Assembly: GCA_900542475.1 (NCBI GenBank)
Contig: UQNO01000010.1
Coordinates: 1 to 56,356 of the forward strand
Origin: an uncultured Bacteroidota bacterium
Lineage (GTDB): Bacteria; Bacteroidota; Bacteroidia; Bacteroidales; F082
Direction: 5' to 3'
DNA: 56,356 bases
Each line of letters begins with the position of its first letter. Position 1 is the first letter of the stretch. The translations under genes were made by a program, and so were the position numbers. The notes under the pieces were generated by a model. The model saw only the letters and a program-made list of their open reading frames with translations. It was not told where the DNA came from and ran no database searches. Shown piece by piece: positions 1-8,909 of this stretch.

Positions 1-183
1 GACGGGTTGAATGCTGTCATTTCGAGCTTGTCACTTCGTCATTTCGAGCTTGTCGAGAAATCTCCTGCAACCGGGTGCTCCTGGACTTTCGTTAGTCGTA
101 GATTTATTCACCAGAGGTGAATGCTTTCGCTTCGCTCAGGTCTCCACTTCGCTTCACTCCGCTTCGCTTCGGTCGAAATGACG
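1..183. repeat. Dispersed repeat element, block 1 (one long-form unit)
   Basis: One copy of the repeat that recurs through the window. It has a left arm starting GTCATTTCGAGC, a centre ending TCAGTCGTAG-like (here TTAGTCGTAG), and a long right arm that contains the small palindrome ATTCACC-AGA-GGTGAAT and ends TCGAAATGAC at 182. A single base separates the end of the element from the era stop codon at 184-186, so any era transcript that reads through carries it as 3' UTR. The left edge is cut by the window. Confidence 0.9.
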
Positions 184-1065
184 TTATGCCTCATATCCAA
201 AATGCCTCAGCTCCTCCTCGTTATCTCTCCAGTCTTTATCGACTTTCACTCTCAATTCCAGGAAAATCTTCTTTCCGGTGAACTCCTCTATATCGGCGCG
301 CGACTGTATTCCCACTTTCTTGATGGCGCTGCCGCCTTTACCTATTAATATGGCCTTCTGCGATTCGCGTGAAACGAAAATCGTAGCCTTGATATTGATG
401 AGCTTCTGACTTTCCTCGTAAGAGTCCACCACCACCTCGACGCTGTATGGGATTTCCTGCTGATAATTCAACAAAATCTTCTCGCGTATTATCTCCGTCA
501 CGAAGAAACGCATCGAGCGGTCGGTGAGCTCGTCTTTCGGGAAGTAGGGCGGACATACCGGCAGTTTCTCGATGATGCTCTCAAACACATACCGCACATT
601 GGCCTGATGCATGGCCGAAACAGGGAACACCGTGGCTGCTGGAAGTGCGTTGCTCCAAAATTCCACGGCTCTTTCCACTTCTTCCTGGCTTGAAAGGTCT
701 ATTTTATTCAATAAAACGAATACCGGAACCTCCATTTTCTTGACGCGTTCAACCGTTTCCTCATCGACTTTCTTGTCGGTGATATCGACGACATACAGTA
801 TCAAATCGGCGTCGATGAACGCCACGTTGATATACTGATTCATGATTTCGTGCATCTTGTAGGCGGGGTTTTTGATGATTCCCGGCGTGTCGGAGAAGAC
901 GATTTGGAAGTCGTCGCCGTTCACAATGCCCAAAATGCGGTGTCTTGTCGTCTGCGCCTTCGATGTGATGATGCTGATTCTTTCGCCCACCAAGTCGTTC
1001 ATAATCGTTGATTTACCGACATTTGGCTTGCCTATGATATTGACATAACCTGCTCTGTGATCCAT
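184..1065 (-). CDS. era: GTPase Era, ribosome assembly
   Basis: Era binds the 3' end of 16S rRNA and helps mature the 30S subunit. Read from the Met at 1065 it is 293 residues, the usual Era length; the frame is open a further 12 codons upstream, but those residues (MFFEKFLKYFKN) are not Era-like. The G1 motif GKPNVGKST lies near the N-terminus, followed by the Era-type switch segment QTTRHR and the G3 motif DTPG. The C-terminal KH domain shows AILIGKGGSAIKKVG. The stop codon abuts a dispersed repeat. I see no good TAnnTTTG promoter on this strand just upstream, where the tRNA promoter faces the other way. Confidence 0.96.
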   Translation of the reverse strand: MDHRAGYVNIIGKPNVGKSTIMNDLVGERISIITSKAQTTRHRILGIVNGDDFQIVFSDTPGIIKNPAYKMHEIMNQYINVAFIDADLILYVVDITDKKVDEETVERVKKMEVPVFVLLNKIDLSSQEEVERAVEFWSNALPAATVFPVSAMHQANVRYVFESIIEKLPVCPPYFPKDELTDRSMRFFVTEIIREKILLNYQQEIPYSVEVVVDSYEESQKLINIKATIFVSRESQKAILIGKGGSAIKKVGIQSRADIEEFTGKKIFLELRVKVDKDWRDNEEELRHFGYEA

Positions 1066-1101
1066 ATTTTTAAAATATTTCAAAAATTTTTCAAAAAACA
1101 C

Positions 1102-1132
1102 TTGACACGAGAGTAAAAATGTTGTAATTTTG
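1102..1132 (+). promoter_or_regulatory. Promoter of the initiator tRNA gene
   Basis: TTGACA at 1102-1107 and the Bacteroidota -7 box TAATTTTG at 1125-1132, about 20 bases apart, lie 16 bases before the tRNA. Confidence 0.75.
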
Positions 1133-1148
1133 CACTCTCAAATCATGA

Positions 1149-1222
<74 letters not shown>

Positions 1223-1225
1223 CTG

Positions 1226-1252
1226 AAGGAGGTCAAAAAGACCTCCTTTTTT
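1226..1252. terminator. Bidirectional intrinsic terminator
   Basis: Perfect 9-bp stem AAGGAGGTC / GACCTCCTT with an AAAAA loop and a T run on the plus strand. It ends the tRNA transcript. The A run on its left lets it also serve the minus-strand lipoprotein gene, whose stop codon lies inside it at 1251. Confidence 0.85.
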
Positions 1253-2099
1253 ATTTTATCTTTTTCTCGGCAGCCATCAGAACCTCTTTGGTGTTGTTGT
1301 CGCTGATGAATGCCACGATGTAAAACTCGTCGGCGTTGTATTCGTCGCTCACCGTGAATTTCATGTTTGTGATGAAGTTCTCTCCGGCGGAAATTTCACT
1401 GCTTTTCAATGTCCTTCCCCATGTCTTTTTGTCGGCGGTGCCTCTGAACACATGGCGGTGCATGTAATCTGTGTCAATACCTGTCGGAGTCACCTGCTTG
1501 CCGAGAATGTTGTCTTCCATCATACAGACAGTGAGACGTACGTCGTCGCTCGCCACTGCTTGCAAAAACTTGGAATGAACGCTGAGCTTCAGCATACGTG
1601 TAGTGTCGTCAAACTCTGTCTTCACGATAAGTCTGACAGGAGCGTTGGCATTAATAATATCGGAGACTGACGTTGCCCATGTCGAGGGGTCCTGCACTCC
1701 TCTTGCGCGGTTCACCAGGCCTTTGGGATATGCTCCGATGTTGAAAAACGTGTTCCACTCATGGCCGTCGTCGGTTCTGAAATCCGGAAAGCCGCCGACA
1801 GGGTTCTGCAATCCTGTTTTCGGATGCACGCCCAAAACAATGAGATGTCCTTCGTGCTCCCCTTGCAACTCGAGTGCCAAAGCACCAGCTGCCGGACAGT
1901 TGTTGCATTTCACGCCAGTGTAGTCTTCAAGTAAAACCACGATTTTTCCGTCGAAATTGATGGTGTCGGCCGCTTCTAAAGCTATTGTGTCGCTTTGAGC
2001 CACAACAGGCTCGATGATGTAAGGGCCTTTCAGTTTGTCGCACGACATCATTCCGAAAATGACTGCCGCTGTTAGTGTCAATAAGGATAGCTTTTTCAT
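1251..2099 (-). CDS. Omp28-like outer-membrane lipoprotein with thioredoxin-type CxxC
   Basis: 282 residues. The N-terminus is a lipoprotein signal, with the hydrophobic stretch ending in GMMSC (lipid-bearing Cys20). The segment VVLLEDYTGVKCNNCPAA carries a CxxC in the setting seen in Omp28-related lipoproteins of Bacteroidota (thioredoxin-like fold). Later segments (FPDFRTDDG, FFNIGAYPKGLVNR) also fit that family. The CxxC suggests a redox or metal-binding role at the envelope, which is inference. No clear promoter is visible in the very AT-rich 40 bp upstream; beyond that the repeat array begins. Confidence 0.75.
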   Translation of the reverse strand: MKKLSLLTLTAAVIFGMMSCDKLKGPYIIEPVVAQSDTIALEAADTINFDGKIVVLLEDYTGVKCNNCPAAGALALELQGEHEGHLIVLGVHPKTGLQNPVGGFPDFRTDDGHEWNTFFNIGAYPKGLVNRARGVQDPSTWATSVSDIINANAPVRLIVKTEFDDTTRMLKLSVHSKFLQAVASDDVRLTVCMMEDNILGKQVTPTGIDTDYMHRHVFRGTADKKTWGRTLKSSEISAGENFITNMKFTVSDEYNADEFYIVAFISDNNTKEVLMAAEKKIK

Positions 2100-2139
2100 T
2101 TTTTTTAATATTTTTTATTTTTTAATATTTTTCTATCTC

Positions 2140-3153
2140 GTCATTTCGAGTTTATAATTCCGTCATTTCGAGCTTGTCGAGAAATCTCCTGCAATCGAGT
2201 GTCCATGGACACTTGTCAGTCGTAGTTTTCTCCACTTCGCTTCACTTCGTTCCGCTCCGGTCGAAATGACGGTTGTTTGTTGTCATTTCGAGCATGTAAC
2301 TCCGTCATTTCGAGCTTGTCGAGAAATCTCCTGCAACCGGGTGTCCATGGACATTTGTCAGTCGTAGTTTTCTCCACTTCGCTTCACTCCGTTCCGCTCC
2401 GGTCGAAATGACGGGTTGAATGCTGTCATTTCGCGCTTGTAACTCCGTCATTTCGAGCTTGTCGAGAAATCTCCTGCAACCGAGTGTCCATGGACATTTG
2501 TCAGTCGTAGATTTCTCCACTTCGCTTCACTTCGTTCCGCTTCGGTCGAAATGACGGGTTGTTTGTTGTCATTTCGAGCATGTAATTCCGTCATTTCGAG
2601 CTTGTCGAGAAATCTCCGACAATCGGGCGTCCATGGACACTTGTCAGTCGTAGTTTTCTCCACTTCGCTCCTCTTCGTTCCGCTTCGGTCGAAATGACGG
2701 GTTGAATGCTGTCATTTCGAGCTTGTCACTCCGTCATTTCGAGCTTGTCGAGAAATCTCCTGCAACCGGGTGTCCATGGACATTTGTCAGTCGTAGATTT
2801 CTCCACTTCGCTTCACTTCGTTCCGCTTCGGTCGAAATGACGGGTTGTTTGTTGTCATTTCGAGCATGTAATTCCGTCATTTCGAGCTTGTCGAGAAATC
2901 TCCGACAATCGGGCGTCCATGGACACTTGTCAGTCGTAGTTTTCTCCACTTCGCTTCACTTCGTTCCGCTCCGGTCGAAATGACGGGTTGTTTGTTGTCA
3001 TTTCGAGCTTGTCACTTCGTCATTTCGAGCTTGTCGAGAAATCTCCTGCAACCGATTGCCCCTGGACACTTGTCAGTCGTAGATTTATTCACCAGAGGTA
3101 AATGCTTTCGCTTCGCTCAGGTCTCCACTTCGCTTCGCTCCGGTCGAAATGAC
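2140..3153. repeat. Tandem repeat array, seven units with a 143-bp period (block 2)
   Basis: Units begin with GTCATTTCGAGC-type heads at 2162, 2304, 2447, 2590, 2733, 2876 and 3019, so successive spacings are 142 and then 143 five times. Each unit has a left arm ending GAGAAATCTCC, a centre with the perfect palindrome TGTCCATGGACA in most copies, a right arm starting GATTTCTCC or GTTTTCTCC, and the end TCGAAATGAC, followed by a short spacer with an extra GTCATTTCGAGC head. The last unit is the long form with the TTCACC/GGTGAA insert. The array fills the whole gap between the Omp28-like gene and the stop of the DUF6029-like gene (14 bp away). Confidence 0.95.
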
Positions 3154-3166
3154 ATGGTGTTAATGT

Positions 3167-4915
3167 TTAGAATGACGTTGTTACAGTTATTGACATTCCG
3201 CTCGATGCCGGAACTGTGCGGCAAACGCCACCCACGCAAACCAAGCCTTCGCTCTGACGGCCTCCGCTGATGGCGATGCGCGTCTGGTCTTTGATGTAGC
3301 CGAATGAGCCGGTTACATAATGGTCGCGGTTGTCGGCGATAGGATTGCCGTAGTTGTATTTGTCAGCTACCGACACAAACCACTTCGGTGCGATGGTGTA
3401 TTCCAAAAGGAAAGCGAACCAATTGCCGCGTTTGTTGTAGTATGCCTCGTGTCCTGCCTCGATTTCATGGTTTTGTCCGATGTTGTCCCATAAATGCTGT
3501 AATTCCAAACGCACGCTGTTCTTCCTGTTGATTTTGTAAATAACCTCGCCGAATGCGATATTTGCCTCAACAGCTTCCGCACCGGGGTGATTTTCGATGG
3601 TTTCCATGTCGTAATATAGGTTGATGTACATCAAGGCGAGATGCCATTTGGCATTAATCTTCTTCTCGATTTCAAAATTCAAGTCGCGATAGAACATTCG
3701 GTCGCCGATGGCGAAGAAGTCGGATTTGTAACCCTTTGTGCCTGGCATGTTGAGTGTGTTCATGTCGTCAACAGTGATGGAGTCGCGCTTGATGTCGTTC
3801 ACCTGGCTGTAGTTGAAAGCGAGTTTGGTGCCGTATTTCCCGCCAAGGAGAGTCTTTTTAGGAATGGTGTAGTTGACCTGGAACTGTATTCCCATCTCGC
3901 CAAGAGGCTGTGTTGCATACGAGAACATAGACGGCAGACTGTGGGTGTGGGTGTAATTAATAGGAGGGATGAAACCGAGGTCGAGGTCGTTCTGTGTGGC
4001 GAGTCTCTTCGACTTGAAACTCATGTTATCGACGCGCTTCACCTGTAGCACCATGCCCAATCCTTTCTGTGAATAGGACAACGATGCCAACAATTCCTGA
4101 CCTTCGCGATAGATGAAGTTGTTGAATGTCGATGGGTCGTTGATTTTGCGAGCGTACTCGGCGGATAAACCGAAACGATCATATCCGAGATTGAGTCTTC
4201 CTGCGTAAGCAGCGACATTCTGTGGCATTATCAAATCGTTTTCTCCTACTGTCTGTTTGGTATCGGCTTCGTATTTGCTGATGAAACTGACTCCTACTGT
4301 GGCACGCAGCTTACTGCTATTCAACGAACCGATGCTGTTGTTGAGATCCCACTCGCCATCAATGCCTCGTACGAGGCCGCGTCGTTCGGCCGTCAGCGTG
4401 TCGCCGTAGCCTGCCCAGTAAAAACGCTGTTTGCCGTAGATGCCTTTGATAGTAATGCCGTTACAAGGACGGAACACGGCGCGTATGCCTCGCAAAGAGT
4501 TGTCGAAACCCAGCGTCCATTCTTCGTATGTCCTGAACACCAAGCCGTTGCCGAACTGATCGTAGATGTCGCCCACGGTCACACCGATGGTGCCGTTGTC
4601 GTAACTTGCAAAGAAATTGGCGATGCCCATGCCTTTGACCCTGCTGTCGAAACCCGACATCGGGGTGGTCTGGTAAGCCTCGAAACGCATGCCGGCTGTA
4701 AAGTCGCCAAGTTGATATTGCAACTTGCCGAAGCCGTAGGCGCCGAAACTCTCGCCGTTGATGTCCTCCTCGCTGATACCAATGCCCTTGTCCTCCCAAT
4801 AGTAGTTGCCGTCAATCTGAAAACTCCCGCTGACCTTCGATTTGTCAAAGAGTCCCTGACCGCACATGGCTGTAACTATGAGAACGAAAACTGTTGATAA
4901 TGATAGTTTTTTCAT
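3167..4915 (-). CDS. Outer-membrane beta-barrel protein, DUF6029-like
   Basis: 582 residues from the Met at 4915 (MKKLSLSTVFVLIV...), which begins a signal peptide ending near MCGQG. The frame stays open 45 codons further upstream, but that part is translated repeat sequence. The mature protein alternates aromatic and polar residues in many short strands and ends TVTTSF, a terminal Phe typical of barrels inserted by the BAM machinery. From memory it resembles the Bacteroidota DUF6029 family; no function is established. It is probably a secreted or outer-membrane protein. No promoter box was found in the 40 bp before the start. Confidence 0.7.
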   Translation of the reverse strand: MKKLSLSTVFVLIVTAMCGQGLFDKSKVSGSFQIDGNYYWEDKGIGISEEDINGESFGAYGFGKLQYQLGDFTAGMRFEAYQTTPMSGFDSRVKGMGIANFFASYDNGTIGVTVGDIYDQFGNGLVFRTYEEWTLGFDNSLRGIRAVFRPCNGITIKGIYGKQRFYWAGYGDTLTAERRGLVRGIDGEWDLNNSIGSLNSSKLRATVGVSFISKYEADTKQTVGENDLIMPQNVAAYAGRLNLGYDRFGLSAEYARKINDPSTFNNFIYREGQELLASLSYSQKGLGMVLQVKRVDNMSFKSKRLATQNDLDLGFIPPINYTHTHSLPSMFSYATQPLGEMGIQFQVNYTIPKKTLLGGKYGTKLAFNYSQVNDIKRDSITVDDMNTLNMPGTKGYKSDFFAIGDRMFYRDLNFEIEKKINAKWHLALMYINLYYDMETIENHPGAEAVEANIAFGEVIYKINRKNSVRLELQHLWDNIGQNHEIEAGHEAYYNKRGNWFAFLLEYTIAPKWFVSVADKYNYGNPIADNRDHYVTGSFGYIKDQTRIAISGGRQSEGLVCVGGVCRTVPASSGMSITVTTSF

Positions 4916-4954
4916 GTTTTTAACATTTATTAATTTATAGATTGCTTTTCTCCA

Positions 4955-6046
4955 GTCATTTCGAGCTTGTAACTCCGTCCTTTCGAGCTTGTCGAGAAAT
5001 CTCCTGCAACCGGGTGTCCATGGACATTTGTCTGTCGTAGTTTTCTCCACTTCGCTTCACTTCGTTCCGCTTCGGTCGAAATGACGAGTTGAATGCTGTC
5101 ATTTCGAGCTCATGATTCCGTCATTTCGAGCTCATGATTCCGTCATTTCGAGTTTGTCACTTCGTCATTTCGAGCTTGTCGAGAAATCTCCGACAACCGG
5201 GTGTCCATGGACATTTGTCAGTCGTAGATTTATTCACCAAAGGTGAATGCTTTCGCTTCGCTCAGGTCTCCACTCCGCTTCGCTTCGGTCGAAATGACGG
5301 GTTGAATACTGTCATTTCGAGCGTATGATTTCGTCATTTCGAGCCTGTCGAGAAATCTCCTGCAACCGGGTGTCCATGGACACTTGTCAGTCGTAGATTT
5401 CTCCACTTCGCTCCACTTCGTTCCGCTCCGGTCGAAATGACGGGTTGAATGCTGTCATTTCGAACGTATGATTCCGTCATTTCGAGCTTGTCGAGAAATC
5501 TTCGACAACCGGGTGTCCATGGACATTTGTCAGTCGTAGATTTCTCCACTTCGCTCCACTTCGTTCCGCTTCGGTCGAAATGACGGGTTGAATTCTGTCA
5601 TTTCGCGCTCATGATTCTGTCATTTCGAGTTTGTCACTTCGTCATTTCGCGCTTGTCGAGAAATCTCCGACAACCGGGTGTCCATGGACATTTGTCAGTC
5701 GTAGATTTCTCCACTTCGCTCCACTTCGGTCGAAATGACGTGTTTTCGTTAGTCGTAGATTTCTCCACTTCGCTTCACTTCGTTCCGCTTCGGTCGAAAT
5801 GACGGGTTGAATTCTGTCATTTCGCGCTCATGATTCTGTCATTTCGAGCTTGTCGAGAAATCTCCGACAATCGGGTGTCCATGGACATTTGTCAGTCGTA
5901 GATTTCTCCACTTCGCTTCACTTCGCTTCGCTCAGGTCGAAATGACGTGTTTTCGTTAGTCGTAGATTTATTCACCAGAGGTGAATGCTTTCGCTTCGGT
6001 CAGGTCTTCGCTTCGCTTCACTTCGTTTCGCTCCGGTCGAAATGAC
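4955..6046. repeat. Irregular repeat array, six units (block 3)
   Basis: The same element as in block 2, with unit heads at 4977, 5164, 5333, 5476, 5641 and 5838. Spacings are 187, 169, 143, 165 and 197, so only one interval keeps the 143-bp period. Short and long right arms are mixed, and several extra GTCATTTCGAGCTCATGATTC-like heads are stacked between units. The right end lies 50 bp from the stop of the thioredoxin gene. No gene is present in the gap 4916-6096; frames open through it are translated repeats. Confidence 0.93.
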
Positions 6047-6062
6047 GAGAAAAGTCCATTCT

Positions 6063-6096
6063 AATTTCTTGCTTCTAACTTCTAACTTCTAAAATC
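6063..6096. repeat. Short TCTAAC-rich low-complexity run
   Basis: Repeats of CTTCTAA in tandem between block 3 and the thioredoxin stop codon. Similar TCTAA-rich runs lie at 48585-48640 and 51535-51602. Confidence 0.5.
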
Positions 6097-6588
6097 TTAT
6101 TTCGCTATTTTCAATATTTCCTGATAAAGGTCCTCTTCGCCTCCATCTAAATATCCTGTGTGCTGCCACACTATCTTGCCGTCGCCGTCAAAAAGGAAAG
6201 AGTGAGGAGGGTTGCTGACGTTCATTGCGCGTTTCAACTCGCTGTTCACGTCGAGCAGAATCTCGAAAGGCCAGCCCTTGCCGTCAACGAAAGGCTTGAT
6301 TTTCGCGGTTGAACGTGCATCGTCGATAGAAACAGCATAAATGATCACGCCGGTCTCTTCAACCCAGTCATCGTAAACGTCAGCCAAAGCGTTGTGCTCC
6401 TTCACGCACGGACCACACCAGGTGGCCCAGAAAGTCATGACAAAAGGCTTGCCGTCGTTGTTCAACTCGGCGATGTTGACAGATTGACCGTCAAGGTCTT
6501 TCAATGTGATATTCGGCAAATCTGAATTCTGGGCTGCCAGCCCGAAAAACATCAAGCCGAAAAATAAGAAAGCGAATAATTTTTTCAT
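6097..6588 (-). CDS. TlpA/ResA-like periplasmic thioredoxin
   Basis: 163 residues from the Met at 6588, which starts a clear signal peptide (MKKLFAFLFFGLMFFGLAAQ). The redox motif WATWCGPC places the cysteines at about residues 58 and 61. The rest follows the TlpA pattern, including the cis-proline segment NPPHSFLF. It probably reduces or isomerises disulfides, or reduces a specific envelope substrate. It lies 16 bp downstream of manA and is likely cotranscribed with it. A second in-frame Met 8 codons upstream overlaps manA and is less likely, because it would put a charged stretch before the signal. Confidence 0.9.
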   Translation of the reverse strand: MKKLFAFLFFGLMFFGLAAQNSDLPNITLKDLDGQSVNIAELNNDGKPFVMTFWATWCGPCVKEHNALADVYDDWVEETGVIIYAVSIDDARSTAKIKPFVDGKGWPFEILLDVNSELKRAMNVSNPPHSFLFDGDGKIVWQHTGYLDGGEEDLYQEILKIAK

Positions 6589-6604
6589 GATATGAATTTT
6601 AAAG

Positions 6605-7594
6605 TTAAACAATATAAGTTTCTAAAATCTTACAATATTCTAAAGCTTTGATTTCCACTTTTTTAATGATATTAGGAATCAAGATGCACTCGCCGACATC
6701 GACAACTTCTTCGCCCCTGTCATACTTCAGTGAAAAAGTGCCTCCTACACTCGTCAGTATGACGAACGAGTCGAGTTCTCCATAATCTTTCGCCAACGCC
6801 ATTCCCTTTTCCAAGTTGATGAAATTGGTAGTGAAGTAAGGACATTCCACCATTTTGACGGTGGCGTCTTTTTTGTCTCTTTGATATTCGGTGCGATAAT
6901 TGTCCTCGTGTTTGTAGTTCAAGGTGAACAATGCTTGCGGTATGTGCAGTTCGCGGTACATGCCGTGTTGGTCGAGACGGTCCCAGTCGTAAACGCGGTA
7001 GGTGGTGTCGCAGGTTTGCTGAATCTCCGCAACCATGCAGCCCGGACCTAATGCGTGGATTCGCCTTGCCGGGATAAAAAACACATCGCCGTCGCCAACT
7101 TTCTCATAGTTAAGCACTTCCGAAATTTTCTTCTCGTAAATTTTCTTCTCGACCTCTGCCTTTGTCACCTCGCGCTTGAAGCCGGAGACGAGCTCCGCGT
7201 CTTTGTCGGCGTGCATCACGTACCACATCTCGGTCTTGCCGTTCTCAATCCCGATTTCCCTTGCTATCTCGTCATCAGGATGCACCTGCACGGAGAGCCA
7301 TGTCAAAGGGTCGATAATCTTTATCAGAAGAGGGAAAGTCTCGCCGTATTTGTCGAAAACATTGTCGCCGACGAGGTCGCCCATGAAAGTTTCAACGAGG
7401 TCGTTGAGCTCGTCGCCGCTGAAATTGCCGTTGCAGACCACGCTGTTCCTGCCTTCCACACCCGACAGCAGCCACATCTCGCCGCAGTTTATCAACTTGC
7501 CGAAGTCTTTGTGCAGCAATGTCTTAACGTTCTGACCTCCCCATATTTTCTCCACATAAATGGGCTGAAACTTCAATGGATATAACACGTTCAT
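6605..7594 (-). CDS. manA: Mannose-6-phosphate isomerase, class I
   Basis: Interconverts fructose 6-phosphate and mannose 6-phosphate, feeding GDP-sugar synthesis. At 329 residues it is the short type I form found in Firmicutes and Bacteroidota. Visible metal-site and active-site segments are SVQVHPDD, GKTEMWYV and FIPARRIHALGPG; the Gln/His of the first and Glu of the second are expected zinc ligands. N-terminal YPLKFQPIYVEKIWGG is typical. It has its own promoter box at 7627-7634 and heads an operon with the thioredoxin gene. Confidence 0.93.
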   Translation of the reverse strand: MNVLYPLKFQPIYVEKIWGGQNVKTLLHKDFGKLINCGEMWLLSGVEGRNSVVCNGNFSGDELNDLVETFMGDLVGDNVFDKYGETFPLLIKIIDPLTWLSVQVHPDDEIAREIGIENGKTEMWYVMHADKDAELVSGFKREVTKAEVEKKIYEKKISEVLNYEKVGDGDVFFIPARRIHALGPGCMVAEIQQTCDTTYRVYDWDRLDQHGMYRELHIPQALFTLNYKHEDNYRTEYQRDKKDATVKMVECPYFTTNFINLEKGMALAKDYGELDSFVILTSVGGTFSLKYDRGEEVVDVGECILIPNIIKKVEIKALEYCKILETYIV

Positions 7595-7626
7595 GTTTTT
7601 GTCAAATATCAGAATATTCCAATCTG

Positions 7627-7634
7627 CAAAAATA
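7627..7634 (-). promoter_or_regulatory. Promoter -7 box of manA
   Basis: TATTTTTG on the minus strand, 32 bp before the manA ATG. It is divergent from the box at 7677-7684. Confidence 0.6.
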
Positions 7635-7676
7635 CAAAAAAGTTTGGAGTTGAGAGTTTGGAGTGTGAAGTTTTTT

Positions 7677-7684
7677 TATTTTTG
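7677..7684 (+). promoter_or_regulatory. Promoter -7 box of the amidohydrolase gene
   Basis: TATTTTTG, with TTTG elements about 16 bp and more upstream, in front of the M20 gene. A partial repeat copy lies between the box and the ATG. Confidence 0.55.
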
Positions 7685-7697
7685 CATTTCGATTCAT

Positions 7698-7734
7698 GTC
7701 ATTTCGACTGAAGCGAAGCGGAATGGAGAAATCT
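7698..7734 (+). repeat. Half-copy of the dispersed repeat in a 5' UTR
   Basis: GTCATTTCGACTGAAGCGAA and onward to GGAGAAATCT is the right arm of the repeat element without its centre. It lies between the promoter box and the start codon of the amidohydrolase, so it is part of that mRNA's leader. Confidence 0.85.
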
Positions 7735-7739
7735 TATAA

Positions 7740-8846
7740 ATGAATATTATGAAAACAATCATAGAACTTCGACATTTATTGCATGAAAATGCCGAGCTTT
7801 CCGGCGAAGAGATTCGGACAAACGCCATTTTGAACGAGTTTTTGGAAAAAATGAATCCCGATGTTCATATAAAAAACATCGGAGGTCAAGGCATTGCAGT
7901 GGTTTTCAGGGGTAAGAACCCCGGCAAGCGCATACTTGTGCGCGGCGACATCGACGCTTTGAACATTCCCGAGGGCGATCGACGCTGCTCGCATCGTTGC
8001 GGTCACGACGGACATGCCGCTATTTTGGCAGGACTTGCACAACGTTTGAGCGAAAAACGCCCTGAAAATGGCGAAATTGCGTTGCTTTTTCAGCCTGCCG
8101 AGGAGACTGGACATGGTGCGAAAGCCGTCATCGCCGACCCGCTGTTTGAGCGGATTAAACCCGATATGGCATTTGCCTTGCATAATATCCCGGGCTATCC
8201 CAAAAACAAGATTTTGTTGAGAAAAGGCTGTTTCGCCGCCGGCTCGCTGGGCTTGAAGCTGATATTCGACGGCGTCACTGCTCACGCTTCGCAACCGGAA
8301 AAAGGACGCAGCCCGCAATATATGCTGTCGGCATTGATGGATATTTTCGGCAAGAAAACAGCCATGCTTCAAAATGAGACACCGCTCACTATGATGACGA
8401 TGACGCATGCTGTATTGGGAGAGGAGACATTCGGCGTGGCACCGGCTCATGCCGAGATTTGGCTCACCCTGCGTTCATACGACAATGACAAACTTCAGCA
8501 TCTCACAGCCGATGTCGTGCAGCTCTGCCACATGGTAGCCGAAAAACAAGGCTTCCGGTTCAGCAGCAACATACACGAGGCGTTTTCGGCTGCTGTGAAC
8601 AACAATGAGGCAGTAGATGTGGTTGAAAATGCCGCCAAATCGTTACATCTTGATTGTCAATATCTTGAAGAGCCGTTCCGCTGGTCGGAGGACTTCGGAC
8701 GCTTCGCCTATATATGCCCAATCGCCATGTTCGGTGTGGGCTGCGGCGAAAATCATCTGCCGCTACATAACCCGGAATATGTTTTTGAAGATGAAATTCT
8801 GGAAACAGGAATAAACATGTTCGAGTCTTTAGTCGCTTGTCTTTAG
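7740..8846 (+). CDS. M20D-family amidohydrolase (N-acyl amino acid or peptide hydrolase)
   Basis: 368 residues. The metal-binding order of the M20D family (hippurate hydrolase, N-acetyl-diaminopimelate deacetylase, IAA-amino acid hydrolase) is visible: ILVRGDIDAL, HRCGHDGHAAIL, FQPAEETGHGA with the catalytic Glu, FALHNIPG and the dimerisation-domain segment TAHASQPEKG. It probably cleaves an acyl or aminoacyl amide in the cytosol; the substrate cannot be read from sequence. The Met at 7749 is an equally plausible start, because it begins the conserved MKTIIELRHLLHENAE segment. The gene is single with its own promoter. Confidence 0.9.
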   Translation: MNIMKTIIELRHLLHENAELSGEEIRTNAILNEFLEKMNPDVHIKNIGGQGIAVVFRGKNPGKRILVRGDIDALNIPEGDRRCSHRCGHDGHAAILAGLAQRLSEKRPENGEIALLFQPAEETGHGAKAVIADPLFERIKPDMAFALHNIPGYPKNKILLRKGCFAAGSLGLKLIFDGVTAHASQPEKGRSPQYMLSALMDIFGKKTAMLQNETPLTMMTMTHAVLGEETFGVAPAHAEIWLTLRSYDNDKLQHLTADVVQLCHMVAEKQGFRFSSNIHEAFSAAVNNNEAVDVVENAAKSLHLDCQYLEEPFRWSEDFGRFAYICPIAMFGVGCGENHLPLHNPEYVFEDEILETGINMFESLVACL

Positions 8847-8888
8847 TTTTTATTTTTTCGACTCAAGTCTAAAGTCTAATTTTTTTTG

Positions 8889-8896
8889 TATTTTTG
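8889..8896 (+). promoter_or_regulatory. Promoter -7 box of the LOG gene
   Basis: TATTTTTG ends 13 bp before the ATG at 8910, so the predicted leader is only about 10 nt. Confidence 0.6.
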
Positions 8897-8909
8897 CAAA
8901 AATTTGATA

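Noticed and set aside
2140..3153. CRISPR array
   Set aside because: The period is regular, but the units are about 110 bp with spacers that are themselves repeats; there are no unique spacers and no cas genes.
4916..5050. N-terminal 45-codon extension of the DUF6029-like protein
   Set aside because: The extension is translated repeat; the signal peptide begins at the Met at 4915.
2305..5549. Many reading frames of about 71 codons starting MEKxTTDKCPW in the repeat arrays
   Set aside because: They are translations of the repeat unit; they recur in every copy, shift frame with the 143-bp period, and have no separate start context. They are not counted as genes.
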